Origin: an uncultured Clostridia bacterium
GTDB taxonomy: Bacteria; Bacillota; Clostridia; TANB77; CAG-508
DNA: 64,000 bases
NCBI GenBank assembly: GCA_928721915.1
Contig: CAKMVZ010000001.1
Location: forward strand, 1 to 64,000
Reading direction: 5' to 3'
In this document: positions 10,721 to 19,326 of the stretch, piece by piece
How positions within the stretch are numbered: the first letter of the stretch is position 1
Layout: the number at the start of each line of letters is the position of its first letter
Translations under genes and position numbers: made by a program
Notes under the pieces: model-generated
Told to the model about the DNA's origin: nothing
The model's input: the letters and a program-made list of their open reading frames with translations, nothing else
The model's database searches: none

Positions 10721-11875
10721 TTATTTGGCAAATATTGAAGTTGCTTGTTTCATATCAATATCTAATATAATATAGAATATTTTTTCCGCTCTAAATAACA
10801 TCCATAAGAATAGTATTGCTAATAATGGAGCTGATATAACAATATTACTTGCTGCAAACATAAATGTTAAATATAATAATGCATGTAAAGGTTGAATAAA
10901 TATATTTATTGAATATTTTGTAAGCCATTCTCCAATATGTCCATCTCCACCTTTAATAACATCAAATATATGAAGAATTCCATATACTGGTGAAAGAACA
11001 ACTAACATAAAAATTCTAAACAACCTCATTAAATATTTTCCAGCAAAAATATAGTCTATAATAACAAACGCTGCAAATTCTATAAAATATGCTGCTGATG
11101 TAAGTCCACCAGTTTCAGCTGTTCCATTTAAACATTCTAAAAATAATCCACTTTCAAAGCTACTATATCCTGCTTCTTCTAAGCTAACTCTTGCATTCCA
11201 AAAAATATCCATTAATAACTCATATATAGTGTTAATAATTGATATTATATATGGCAAAGTTCCTATAAATAAAAGTCCAACAAACCAAGCTTTTAGAACT
11301 TTTTTATATCTTGCTCTATCTTCTGCCATATCTGATACAGCTAATCTCAAACCTGTAAAAATAAGTAAAATTATAATTAAAGCTATTGAAAAATATCTTA
11401 AAATTTGAAACCATGTTACAACTAAATCTTTTAATGAGTCCATTGCATTTGAAATTCCAGTTGGTTCTATATCTGGATTTAATTCTTTATTTGTCTGATT
11501 AATATTTGCATTAAATAATAAATATTCTCCAAATACTAAAGAATTAACAGAAAACCAACCAATTTCGCTAGCAGAATAATCACTATCTGTGTAATAAAAA
11601 CCTCCTTCATTTGCAAATACTCTTAAAAGCGTTGTAGCCGCTAAGAAAAAGCCCGCCATAAAAGAAGTTTGAGTTCCTACTGCTGATGCAGTAGAAGACT
11701 TTGTATCTGTAACTTGTTCTTTTTCGCCATCTATGCTAACTGTTCCACTATCTACTAATTCATTAAAAGATTCTTCAGAATATTGGATAGTAGTGTTATT
11801 CTCAGCAAAAACAAAACTTGAAAATATGAAATTAAATAATACTAATACAACTAATATACTGCTTATTTTTTTCAC
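10721..11875 (-). CDS. VirB6/TrbL-like polytopic membrane protein (short form)
   Basis: 384 residues. It has a signal segment (1-24) and about seven membrane helices. Between two early helices it has SDMAEDRARYKK, the same loop type found in the pilin-like proteins here (P.EKA..KK). Near residue 318 WLTKYSINIFIQPLHALLY carries the FIQ..H motif shared with the two larger VirB6-like proteins. The long coiled-coil tail of its relatives is missing. It sits directly downstream of the VirB4 ATPase gene, the usual place of the channel subunit in gram-positive type IV secretion operons. Confidence 0.75.
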   Translation of the reverse strand: MKKISSILVVLVLFNFIFSSFVFAENNTTIQYSEESFNELVDSGTVSIDGEKEQVTDTKSSTASAVGTQTSFMAGFFLAATTLLRVFANEGGFYYTDSDYSASEIGWFSVNSLVFGEYLLFNANINQTNKELNPDIEPTGISNAMDSLKDLVVTWFQILRYFSIALIIILLIFTGLRLAVSDMAEDRARYKKVLKAWFVGLLFIGTLPYIISIINTIYELLMDIFWNARVSLEEAGYSSFESGLFLECLNGTAETGGLTSAAYFIEFAAFVIIDYIFAGKYLMRLFRIFMLVVLSPVYGILHIFDVIKGGDGHIGEWLTKYSINIFIQPLHALLYLTFMFAASNIVISAPLLAILFLWMLFRAEKIFYIILDIDMKQATSIFAK

Positions 11876-11889
11876 ATCTATCTCCCATT

Positions 11890-13887
11890 TTATGATAATG
11901 CTTGTTGTCTCTTTTTAGCTTTTTCTCTTTCTATTTGTTTTGTAAGGTTTGTTTCAACAAAATCAAATTCTTTTTGTGTTGGTTGAATTGCAAGTACTGC
12001 TGAATCTCCTCCAACTTTTAAAAGTCCTTCACCTCTTGAACATGTAATTAAGAATGAAGCTTCACCTTCACTTAATTTAAATACTTCTTTCAAATATTGA
12101 ATTTCTGATTTATCTTGAGCCAAGAAAAGTTTTGTATCAGATGATGTTAAAACTGCTTGAGCTTCTTTCTTTTCATAAAAATCTTGGAATTTTTGTGATG
12201 CAACTAAAAGTGAAACATTCCTTTTTCTTGCACGTCTAGCCATTGTATTTAAAAAGTCAACAGCTTCTGGATATGGAAGTAACATCCAAGCTTCATCAAC
12301 TATAACTCTTTTCTTCATAGCTTTTGATTTATCTTCACTATTTTTCTTAACATATTTTTCCCAAACCCATGAAAGTAACACTTGTTGTGCAAGCGGTCTT
12401 GCAAATCTTTCCTCTAGTTGTGATATATCTAGGTTTATAAATGGCATACCTTCTAATAGTTCAAATGTTGATTGACCATCAAAATAAGCCATTTGACCTT
12501 GATATTCTCTAACATATTGTTTCATAACTTTTACTAAATAACTATAATGGAATCTATAATCTGGATTTTGATTATCTTCCGCTTTTTTACAAATTCTTTT
12601 ATACCAACTTCCAATTGTTGGCATTTCTTTTCTAGTTTTTCCTATATAATTTTTTCCAATATTTATTCCTTGTTCTCTTCCTCCAATATACAAGCTATCA
12701 ACATTATTTGAAATACCTTTAGCCGTATATTCTTCTAGAACTGATTCAGAAATAATTTGTTTTGTAAGCTCATTTACTTCCTCGCTTCTTGTACTACCTC
12801 TAGCCATAGTAAGTAGACCTTGAGTTACGTCCTCAACTTTATTTTCAATATTCAAAACGGCTTTTTCCCTTCCAGTTATTTCATCTCTTACAATTTCAGG
12901 TTCAATATCAAAAATATTTATAATAGTTTTAGAATTTGGACTTATAACAACATTTACTCCTCCAAGACTTTCTGCAACTATTCCATATTCACCTTCAGCA
13001 TCTAATGCTAAACTATCAATTCCCATCAAAATTGAAGAACGAGCTGACAACATTTTTACAGTAACAGATTTACCAGCACCAGATTTACCAAAAATAACCA
13101 TATTATAATTTGAAAGTTTTGAACTAAAATTATCAAATAATATTGGAAGTCCTGTTTGTTTGTTAAATCCTAACGGAATCCCACTTTCATGTCCTATATC
13201 AGACGTAAAAAATGGGAAAACTGTAGACATCGCACGTCTATCAAAAGTATGTGTTTTATTTAATTTATTGTCATTAAATGGCATATTAGTTCTAAATGCA
13301 GCATCTTGCATAGCCCAAGCTGGTTTTACATCTATCAAATTTTTTGACATTTCATTTGATAATTGCTCTGTATATTTATCTAATTCTTCCATACTATATG
13401 CAAAAAGTGTTGCAACAATTGTTGAACTAAATAATCTATTTAATCCTGCAGCTATTGTATCCCTAAGTTCTTCTGCCTCTAATCTTTTTTGTAGCAAAAC
13501 TCTTTCTCTATTTATATCGCCTCTATCTTGTGCAACAATTCTTTCAGATTCTAGTTCATTAATTGTTCTATTTAAATCTGTTTGTGAACTAGATTCACTT
13601 AAAGGACTAATAAAAACTGAAACATTTATATCTCCGAAAGTATACATTCCTCTTAAAAATTCAGGAAAGGTACACATTCTAGGAAGGGCTGATACCACCA
13701 TACTTCTTGCAAATCTTGTTCTAGATGACATTATTCCAATATGATTTGTATAACTAGCATCTATTCCTCCTGGTGCAATTATATCTTTTATAGTACTTAC
13801 ATTATTCTCTAAAGAATTATTTTCTTTTTTAGCTACATTCATATTTGTACTTGTAGCTTCTTCATTCTTTTTTGATTTAAATAACAT
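11890..13887 (-). CDS. virB4: VirB4/TraC-type secretion ATPase
   Basis: 665 residues. It powers pilus and channel assembly of the type IV secretion machine from the cytoplasmic face of the membrane. Walker A is GKSGAGKS (near residue 267) and Walker B is RVIVDEAWMLL (near 527), followed by ARRARKRNVSLLVASQ and a C-terminal FSLEG-like FKLSEGEASFL segment, the normal VirB4 order. The N-terminal 200 residues fit the VirB4 substrate or partner domain. Length and architecture are intact and no CGG codon is present. It follows the 13900-15174 gene by 12 bases. Confidence 0.92.
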   Translation of the reverse strand: MLFKSKKNEEATSTNMNVAKKENNSLENNVSTIKDIIAPGGIDASYTNHIGIMSSRTRFARSMVVSALPRMCTFPEFLRGMYTFGDINVSVFISPLSESSSQTDLNRTINELESERIVAQDRGDINRERVLLQKRLEAEELRDTIAAGLNRLFSSTIVATLFAYSMEELDKYTEQLSNEMSKNLIDVKPAWAMQDAAFRTNMPFNDNKLNKTHTFDRRAMSTVFPFFTSDIGHESGIPLGFNKQTGLPILFDNFSSKLSNYNMVIFGKSGAGKSVTVKMLSARSSILMGIDSLALDAEGEYGIVAESLGGVNVVISPNSKTIINIFDIEPEIVRDEITGREKAVLNIENKVEDVTQGLLTMARGSTRSEEVNELTKQIISESVLEEYTAKGISNNVDSLYIGGREQGINIGKNYIGKTRKEMPTIGSWYKRICKKAEDNQNPDYRFHYSYLVKVMKQYVREYQGQMAYFDGQSTFELLEGMPFINLDISQLEERFARPLAQQVLLSWVWEKYVKKNSEDKSKAMKKRVIVDEAWMLLPYPEAVDFLNTMARRARKRNVSLLVASQKFQDFYEKKEAQAVLTSSDTKLFLAQDKSEIQYLKEVFKLSEGEASFLITCSRGEGLLKVGGDSAVLAIQPTQKEFDFVETNLTKQIEREKAKKRQQALS

Positions 13888-13899
13888 TTCACATTCCTC

Positions 13900-15174
13900 C
13901 TAATCTTCTGTTTCAGTTTTTCTTTTAATAACTCTTCTTGCTGAAAAGCCTTTTACTGTTCTTCCAATATTTGACTTTGATGAATTACCTGATTTGCTTT
14001 CTTCTGGAGAAACTTTTGAAATCTCTTGACTAGCAAGTTCAAAAACTCTTGGATCTAATTGCTCTTCATATTCATTTAAAATATTTAATGCTTTTTCTTT
14101 TATTGCTCTATTTTTATTTGCTTCATTTATTTTATCTTCTTCTTGTTTTTTCTTATCAGCTTTTAATATACTATCAGTAGTTAAATCAATAGCAGCTATA
14201 TTTATTTCTTGATCTAATTTTTCTTGTCTTTTTTCTAATACATCTTTTCCTGTTGAATATAATGAATCATACTGAACATCAAGCATTTTATTTATTTGAA
14301 TCAATTCTTCATCATCTCTGTTATAAGCAATAAATAAAAGCTCTGCTAATTCTTCAGAATTAAGAATTCTTGCTGTAACTTGAGAATTTCCTAAAGAACT
14401 TATAACATTTTGGCTTCTAGTATATAACTCTGAAAAACATATATTATTTAATTCTTCTTTTGAATAATTTTCAACATTTCCACCAATTTCTGCAGTATAA
14501 TAAGAAAGAACCACATATGTTTTTTGTTGTAAAATATTTTTATTTGAACTTAATCTTTCAACATAATCTGTAATATTTTGACCATATTCTAAAACACTGC
14601 TCTTTCTTCTTTTTTCAAATTCTAATTTTTCAAGTAGTGCTTTATTTCCTGTTTGTTTAGCTTGTGCTATTTTAGTATTTAATTTTGAAATATCATTTGT
14701 AATATTTTCAACTCTGTTTTTATATGAAGCAATAATATCTCTTAAATTTAAAGTTCTACTCTGAACATATAATTGAATTGAAAATCTTAATGTATTTAAA
14801 AATTGAACAAAACCTTCTTCAACTGCATATTTTTCAGCTTGTGACATAAGGTCATAGTTAACTCCACTACAAGCCAAAACCATTACATATTGTGTTCTAT
14901 TTTTTCTAACAATCATATTATCAACAATTTCATCAAATTCCATAAAATCAAAAATTGATTCACGTGTTAATACACCTTGAAATTTTCCAAAATCTCCACT
15001 AGGCATAGCGTCGCTAGTCTTTTTTTCTTCAATTATAAATTCATTTTCTAATTTAGAAGTATCATTATCTTTTTTTCTACTAATTAGAAAATAAACTGCA
15101 ATTAAAATTAACATTATGCAAACTAATATACCAATTACGGCTTGCAATGCAACAATTATTTGACTTGTATCCAT
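13900..15174 (-). CDS. Membrane protein resembling the VirB4 N-terminal domain
   Basis: 424 residues. A membrane helix at about 8-32 is followed by a soluble domain with FVQFLNTLRFSIQLYVQSR and LNLRDIIASYKNRVENI, then a long coiled-coil and a basic tail (SARRVIKRK). In gram-positive and Patescibacteria-type secretion loci a similar protein lies between PrgI and VirB4 and resembles the VirB4 N-terminal domain without its ATPase. No Walker motif is present. Its start overlaps the end of the PrgI gene by one base, which implies translational coupling. Confidence 0.65.
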   Translation of the reverse strand: MDTSQIIVALQAVIGILVCIMLILIAVYFLISRKKDNDTSKLENEFIIEEKKTSDAMPSGDFGKFQGVLTRESIFDFMEFDEIVDNMIVRKNRTQYVMVLACSGVNYDLMSQAEKYAVEEGFVQFLNTLRFSIQLYVQSRTLNLRDIIASYKNRVENITNDISKLNTKIAQAKQTGNKALLEKLEFEKRRKSSVLEYGQNITDYVERLSSNKNILQQKTYVVLSYYTAEIGGNVENYSKEELNNICFSELYTRSQNVISSLGNSQVTARILNSEELAELLFIAYNRDDEELIQINKMLDVQYDSLYSTGKDVLEKRQEKLDQEINIAAIDLTTDSILKADKKKQEEDKINEANKNRAIKEKALNILNEYEEQLDPRVFELASQEISKVSPEESKSGNSSKSNIGRTVKGFSARRVIKRKTETED

Positions 15175-15518
15175 TATTTATTTTCCTCCTTTGTATTTAC
15201 ATATGTATAAATTTTTCTATTTTTCTTAAATTTAAAATATCTAATAATTATATCACTCAATGGTTCTCCACCTATTTTTTTAGTAACTGGCAAACCAACT
15301 ATTGTAGGAATCTTTATTGCTCCAACACCATATCCAATTAAAGCCCAAATTCCTAAAATTACTAAACCAGGCGTACTAAATCCTAAAATTTTTAAAGGGA
15401 AATAGAACAATAGACCAATAGCTGCACCAATCAATGTTGTTATTAATGATTTAATAGAAAAAATATATAAAATTCTAGTTTCACCTTTGTAATTACGTGG
15501 TATATAATATGTACCCAT
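15174..15518 (-). CDS. prgI: PrgI-family membrane protein
   Basis: 114 residues. The N-terminus MGTYYIPRNYKGETRI followed by two adjacent hydrophobic segments (about 20-70) and a short basic cytoplasmic tail is the PrgI (VirB3-like) pattern of gram-positive conjugation systems. These proteins sit next to VirB4 and link it to the membrane complex. The gene ends inside the start of the 13900-15174 gene (one-base overlap). Confidence 0.8.
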   Translation of the reverse strand: MGTYYIPRNYKGETRILYIFSIKSLITTLIGAAIGLLFYFPLKILGFSTPGLVILGIWALIGYGVGAIKIPTIVGLPVTKKIGGEPLSDIIIRYFKFKKNRKIYTYVNTKEENK

Positions 15519-15562
15519 AAGATTCCTCCTTATTTATAAATTCATTTGTATATTTACTATGC

Positions 15563-16267
15563 TTAATTAAATGCATGATATAATATTTCAAAAAATCCAA
15601 CTGCTCCAAATATAACAACAGCTTGTATAAGAGTATTAACAAGTTCACCTTTTTGCTCTGCTTTTATATATGATGAAGGTGTAGTCATATATTTTATACC
15701 AACCACTATGAATTTTATGATAATATATCCACTTGCACCAACTTGAATTACTCTTAAAATTGTATTTAAAATTAACATAAATGTTGAATTTGCTGAAGCT
15801 GCTGATAATCCTTGTGATACACCATTTAATTGATTTACAATATTTGAAGTCCATAAGCTTCCGTCAAATGCTGAAATTATAAGTTTTGCCAACGGATATG
15901 CTGCAATAATTATAAGTGCAATTAATATCCATCCAATTAATTCTTTTTTTGCTGATGCTTTTTCTGATGGACTACTTAATCCATATTGTACTGCTTTAAA
16001 TATTGTAAACGCTATAAGAATAATACATCCAGCAGTCCAAATAACTTGAGCTATATCATTTATCATGCTAACATCAATATTAATTCCTCTTGTATTTAGT
16101 CCATTTTGACCTGTGCTCATAATATGATTGGCTCCTGAAGATATATGATTTATAAAATTATCTCCCCCAGTAACAGCTTCTGCTGATATTGGATTAAATA
16201 TGATAAAACAAATTCCAATTAAAAATACTACACTTATTATTAATACATATTTTTTTAGTCTAAACAT
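15563..16267 (-). CDS. Pilin-like membrane protein with two VirB2/TrbC-like modules
   Basis: 234 residues with a signal-like segment (1-31). Two similar two-helix modules follow. Module one has AFTIFKAVQYGLSSPSEKA with a KK pair before the second helix; module two has FIVVGIKYMTTPSSYIKAEQKG. Each matches the layout of VirB2/TrbC pilins (helix, short loop with P..KAE..KK, helix). This looks like a tandem duplication of a pilin unit. It heads a separate transcription unit: promoter at 16312-16340, terminator of the upstream pilins at 16411-16462. Confidence 0.7.
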   Translation of the reverse strand: MFRLKKYVLIISVVFLIGICFIIFNPISAEAVTGGDNFINHISSGANHIMSTGQNGLNTRGINIDVSMINDIAQVIWTAGCIILIAFTIFKAVQYGLSSPSEKASAKKELIGWILIALIIIAAYPLAKLIISAFDGSLWTSNIVNQLNGVSQGLSAASANSTFMLILNTILRVIQVGASGYIIIKFIVVGIKYMTTPSSYIKAEQKGELVNTLIQAVVIFGAVGFFEILYHAFN

Positions 16268-16311
16268 AATTTAATCTCCAACAATTTTTTAAAATAAACC
16301 TAATCATATTA

Positions 16312-16340
16312 ATTATACTTAATTTTTTTACCTTTTTCAA
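16312..16340 (-). promoter_or_regulatory. Promoter for the secretion machine genes
   Basis: On the minus strand TTGAAA (16340-16335), 17 bases, TATAAT (16317-16312). It lies between the pilin terminator and the gene starting at 16267, so the machine genes can be transcribed independently of the small pilins. Confidence 0.7.
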
Positions 16341-16410
16341 CAGATTCTGCGATTTTTTTATTTTTTAACATATTTGTAATATATGTAATTTTGCAAGTCA
16401 AATATGCGTA

Positions 16411-16462
16411 AGAAAATAAAAAAAGAACTTTTAAAAATTCCTTTTTTAAAAGTTCTTTTTAT
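16411..16462 (-). terminator. Rho-independent terminator after the small pilin genes
   Basis: A 15-base inverted repeat (arms 16422-16436 and 16444-16458, AAAGAACTTTTAAAA type) is followed on the minus strand by a T-run. It begins at the stop codon of the 16459-16770 gene. Confidence 0.8.
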
Positions 16463-16770
16463 GTAATAATATCTTGTAAAATATACTCTACAAGTTGCTC
16501 TACATAATAAATAATATTTGTTGCACCAATTAATATTACGGCTCCAATAAAATAGTTAGTAAAAACTTTTTTTAATTGAGCTTTTTCACCTGGTCCATTA
16601 GCTGTCATATATCTTAAAGCCATAACTGTAATCATTATTAAAGCCACGCCTGTTCCAATAAGTCTTATCCAATTTAATGCATAACCTATAAAAGTACGCT
16701 CTGCTTCTATAATATTTCCTGCAATAGGAGCATTATCTAAAAGATTTGTTATGGGATTCGCTAAAAACAT
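16459..16770 (-). CDS. VirB2/TrbC-like small pilin-type protein
   Basis: 103 residues, two membrane helices. The first ends in ALIMITVMALRYMTANGP, followed by the loop GEKAQLKK and a second helix FIGAVILIGATNIIYYV. This is the same helix-loop-helix plan and GEKA..KK signature as the neighbouring pilin-like proteins, but it lacks a signal peptide and contains no CGG codon. It is probably a minor pilin or membrane-platform component. Confidence 0.7.
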   Translation of the reverse strand: MFLANPITNLLDNAPIAGNIIEAERTFIGYALNWIRLIGTGVALIMITVMALRYMTANGPGEKAQLKKVFTNYFIGAVILIGATNIIYYVEQLVEYILQDIIT

Positions 16771-16788
16771 TACATTTTCCTCCTAATA

Positions 16789-17170
16789 TTAAATAGTATT
16801 TATATTTTCTTCAACAAACATTTGTATAATTTTTAATATTGCTGAAGCACTAAATAAAATTACAGCACCTGTAATATAAACAGGTAGTTGTTTTTTTACT
16901 TCTGCTTTTTCTGCTGGATGATAAGTATTTAAATATCTAATTGCAAGCCAAATAAGCATAATTATAGCAATTCCAGCTCCTGCAATTGAAACTATATTAA
17001 TTACTGTTCCCATTACAGAATATACAGCATTTGAAGTATTTCCGTGCACTTTGATTTTCAACTTTATTCCAATCAGGAGTCCATGCAAAAGCATTTTGTG
17101 CAAATAATGATAAAATTATAAAGCTTACAAAAATAAATACAAAAAATAATCTAGTTTTTTTATTTTTCAT
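16789..17170 (-). CDS. VirB2/TrbC-like pilin with in-frame CGG at codon 43 (+1 site)
   Basis: 126 residues if the C at 17044 is skipped. From ATG 17170 the first 42 codons encode a signal peptide (cleavage near AQNAFA-W). Frame 0 then runs GCA CGG AAA and leaves the coding frame. Reading GCA-(C)-GGA AAT ACT gives SAGNTSNAV and joins the pilin body: helix IAIIMLIWLAIRYLNTYHPAEKAEVKK, then a second helix. A possible internal start exists at 17103 but would give a protein without a sensible signal peptide. The frame break occupies the same codon number as in its paralogue at 17204-17585. Confidence 0.8.
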
Positions 17171-17203
17171 AATATAAATCTCTCTTTCTTTATTTTTAAA
17201 TTT

Positions 17204-17585
17204 CTATGGCAACGCATCTTGTACAAAATAAGTAATCATTCTTAAAATTCCAGAAGCTGCAAATAAAATAACTACACCAACTAAATATGTTGGAATATCT
17301 TTTTTCAGCTCTGCCCTTATTTCTGGAGTTGCTATCATATATTTTATGCCAATAATAATTAATAATAATAACCCTACACAAAAAGAAGCGATTCTAACTA
17401 TATCCAAAATAACACCTGCAGTTTTATTTATAGTATTATCAACAATTTTAAGATTCCCGAGATGTATTTGTATATGGCTCAAATTGATGTACATTATCGT
17501 AGTCAGAAGCTTCCACTGAAATTGTAAATAAAAATAAAATTAACAAAAAAATAAATAAAATCTTATAAATTCTTTTAAAACTCAT
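17204..17585 (-). CDS. VirB2/TrbC-like pilin with in-frame CGG at codon 43 (+1 site)
   Basis: 126 residues after skipping the C at 17459. ATG 17585 starts a signal peptide (MSFKRIYKI..., cleavage near SVEA-S). At codon 43 frame 0 reads TCT CGG GAA TCT TAA and stops. Reading TCT-(C)-GGG AAT CTT gives TSGNLKIVDNT and runs into the pilin domain (LLIIIGIKYMIATPEIRAELKK, second helix). It is the first gene of the secretion locus, behind the promoter at 17617-17645. Its plan matches the 16789-17170 and 24539-24922 proteins. Confidence 0.8.
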
Positions 17586-17616
17586 ATTTTCTCATTCCTT
17601 TTCCAAAGTTAATTTA

Positions 17617-17645
17617 ATTATACACTAAAAAAATTTTTATTTCAA
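17617..17645 (-). promoter_or_regulatory. Promoter of the pilin genes
   Basis: Minus strand TTGAAA (17645-17640), 17 bases, TATAAT (17622-17617), about 32 bases before the ATG at 17585. It lies back to back with the plus-strand promoter at 17649-17677; the two -35 boxes are 3 bases apart. Confidence 0.75.
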
Positions 17646-17648
17646 TAA

Positions 17649-17677
17649 TCGACAAAGAATTTCTTATATGTTATAAT
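17649..17677 (+). promoter_or_regulatory. Promoter of the AIM24-like gene, with leader hairpin
   Basis: TCGACA, 17 bases, TATAAT. The leader contains the perfect short inverted repeat GTTACC-TTGTTT-GGTAAC just before the ribosome site AAAGGTGG. The hairpin could influence translation, but no known riboswitch is recognised. Confidence 0.6.
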
Positions 17678-17757
17678 AAAAATGTACTTTTGTACACTGG
17701 GAACAGTTAATTAGAAAGATATGTTACCTTGTTTGGTAACTAGAAAGGTGGAAAAAA

Positions 17758-18585
17758 ATGAATAAAAACTATCCAATAAAAATTGATGGAAAAATTGTTG
17801 GAAACTTAAATGTGTCAGGTGACAGAACTTATCGGGCTACGTTAAGTAAAGTCAAAAAAGGCACACGTTTCTTCGTTGAAGCAGCGGAGGACGGAAAACC
17901 CTTGATTGCAATTCGTTCATCTGTTGATGACGAAGCTCAGTGGGATACCGAAATTGCCAATTTTGATAGAATTAAAAGAATTGCCACAAAAAGTAATCAA
18001 TCTATCAATTTAGGCACTTTTGGCGAAATTGTAGCTGGTTTTGAATCAACTACAATTGCCAGACTTACTGGTGAGCGCGATGAGCTCCTTGAGCTAAGAG
18101 CCAATACTAACGACGCCAAAATCACAATTGGAACTCACAAACCGGGAAAAATCATTGTTCTCGAAGCAGGTGAGATGCCAATTCTGGTAAGAAAAGGTGG
18201 TTTCATGTTTGCTCAGGAAGGTGTAATTATTGATAATTATACCATCACTGGCAACAAAGCTGCCCTTTATACTAAAATTTTTGGCAGCAGTTATCTCCAG
18301 AGAATTTCTGGAGATGGTCTCTTTTGCTTAGAGATTCAGGAATCATGTCCTGATGAACCTACAGTTTTGTTCCCTGGTGAAACAATAACTGTGGAAGCAA
18401 GGAGAATAATTGCAATGTCAGAAAGTATTAGCATCTTAGATGCATGGAAAGTTTCTGACAAAAAAACTATCCGTGAATCAGAAGGTACTGATTACGGACT
18501 AGTTTTAAAAGCAGATATTTGCGGAGGACTTATTTACATTTCTGATTTTTCGCAAACGCCTCCTCCCGCAAGAAAGAAAAAATAA
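17758..18585 (+). CDS. AIM24/TIGR00266-like protein
   Basis: 275 residues. The central and C-terminal part has the repeated Gly-rich beta pattern of the AIM24 family (VLEAGEMPILVRKGGFMFAQEG, LYTKIFGSS, GDGLFCLEI, FPGETITVEARRIIA), which forms a double-stranded beta-helix-like fold. The function of bacterial members is not established. Codon use is clearly different from the neighbours (CGC, CTC, GCG, GGC are frequent), and it contains a CGG at 17833 that is read in frame as Arg (TAT CGG GCT), unlike resident genes. It may be a later acquisition. Confidence 0.65.
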   Translation: MNKNYPIKIDGKIVGNLNVSGDRTYRATLSKVKKGTRFFVEAAEDGKPLIAIRSSVDDEAQWDTEIANFDRIKRIATKSNQSINLGTFGEIVAGFESTTIARLTGERDELLELRANTNDAKITIGTHKPGKIIVLEAGEMPILVRKGGFMFAQEGVIIDNYTITGNKAALYTKIFGSSYLQRISGDGLFCLEIQESCPDEPTVLFPGETITVEARRIIAMSESISILDAWKVSDKKTIRESEGTDYGLVLKADICGGLIYISDFSQTPPPARKKK

Positions 18586-18597
18586 CCACTTTAAAAA

Positions 18598-18645
18598 AAC
18601 AAGACCTGACTTAGAAATGTCTAAAGTCAGATCTTGTTTTTTATT
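18598..18645. terminator. Bidirectional terminator between AIM24-like and CvpA genes
   Basis: Arms 18598-18612 (AACAAGACCTGACTT) and 18624-18638 pair with one or two mismatches, with a T-run on the plus strand and an A-run before the first arm. It serves both converging genes. Confidence 0.85.
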
Positions 18646-19309
18646 TTTGTAAAAAATTAAGAATAATATTATCATTATAAAATATTGAACCAATATGCGA
18701 AGATTTAATTGTTGAAATTAATCCTGTATTTGCAAGAGTTGGTGATAATAGTGAAATAATTGCTAAAACAATGTAAATTATTAAAAATGCTCGTATAACG
18801 CCATAAGCAATTCCACCTACTTTATTTACCGTTCCAAATATAGGAAGGCTTACTATTACATCTAATACAAATTTTAATATTAAAGAAATAACTCTAGCAA
18901 ATATGAAAATTCCTAAAATAACAATTGCTGAAACTGCAATATAAGAAATCTCATCAGAAACATATTTTGCAATATTTTCTGTCCCTTTCTCATTTGCTTC
19001 ACTTATATAGCCATTTATTAAATCTATAACAGAATTTGAGATATTTGAATCTTCTTCACTAATCGAAGTACCTTCCTCAAGATTTTCTCCAAAATTATCT
19101 TCTAAATTAATCTGAATTTTTTCTGAAATAGTTTCATCTAAAGTTGTATTGTCAATTATAACATTTGTAATAGGTCTGCACAAAACAAAAATTAAAATAA
19201 TAGTAATTATCCAACTCGCTAGCTGATAAATAACTGAGCTTAACCCTTTAACATAAGCTATAACAATACTAGATACAAAAATTAAAATAATAATAATATC
19301 AACTATCAT
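18641..19309 (-). CDS. cvpA: CvpA-family membrane protein
   Basis: 222 residues. Four membrane helices: residues 1-20, 28-48, 110-140 and 165-190. The opening IVIAYVKGLSSVIYQLASWIITI and the late FARVISLILKFVLDVIVSLPIFGTVNKVGG are typical of CvpA (colicin V production) proteins. Between helices 2 and 3 is an acidic, probably extracellular loop. The family is linked to envelope homeostasis in some bacteria. Ribosome site GGAGG lies at normal distance. It is downstream of and probably co-transcribed with the 19327-20578 gene. Confidence 0.85.
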   Translation of the reverse strand: MIVDIIIILIFVSSIVIAYVKGLSSVIYQLASWIITIILIFVLCRPITNVIIDNTTLDETISEKIQINLEDNFGENLEEGTSISEEDSNISNSVIDLINGYISEANEKGTENIAKYVSDEISYIAVSAIVILGIFIFARVISLILKFVLDVIVSLPIFGTVNKVGGIAYGVIRAFLIIYIVLAIISLLSPTLANTGLISTIKSSHIGSIFYNDNIILNFLQK

Positions 19310-19326
19310 AAGTTAAAACCTCCATA

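Noticed and set aside
13160..13744. 194-residue plus-strand ORF opposite virB4
   Set aside because: It is antisense to the well-supported VirB4 ATPase, has no ribosome site, and its composition mirrors the opposite strand.
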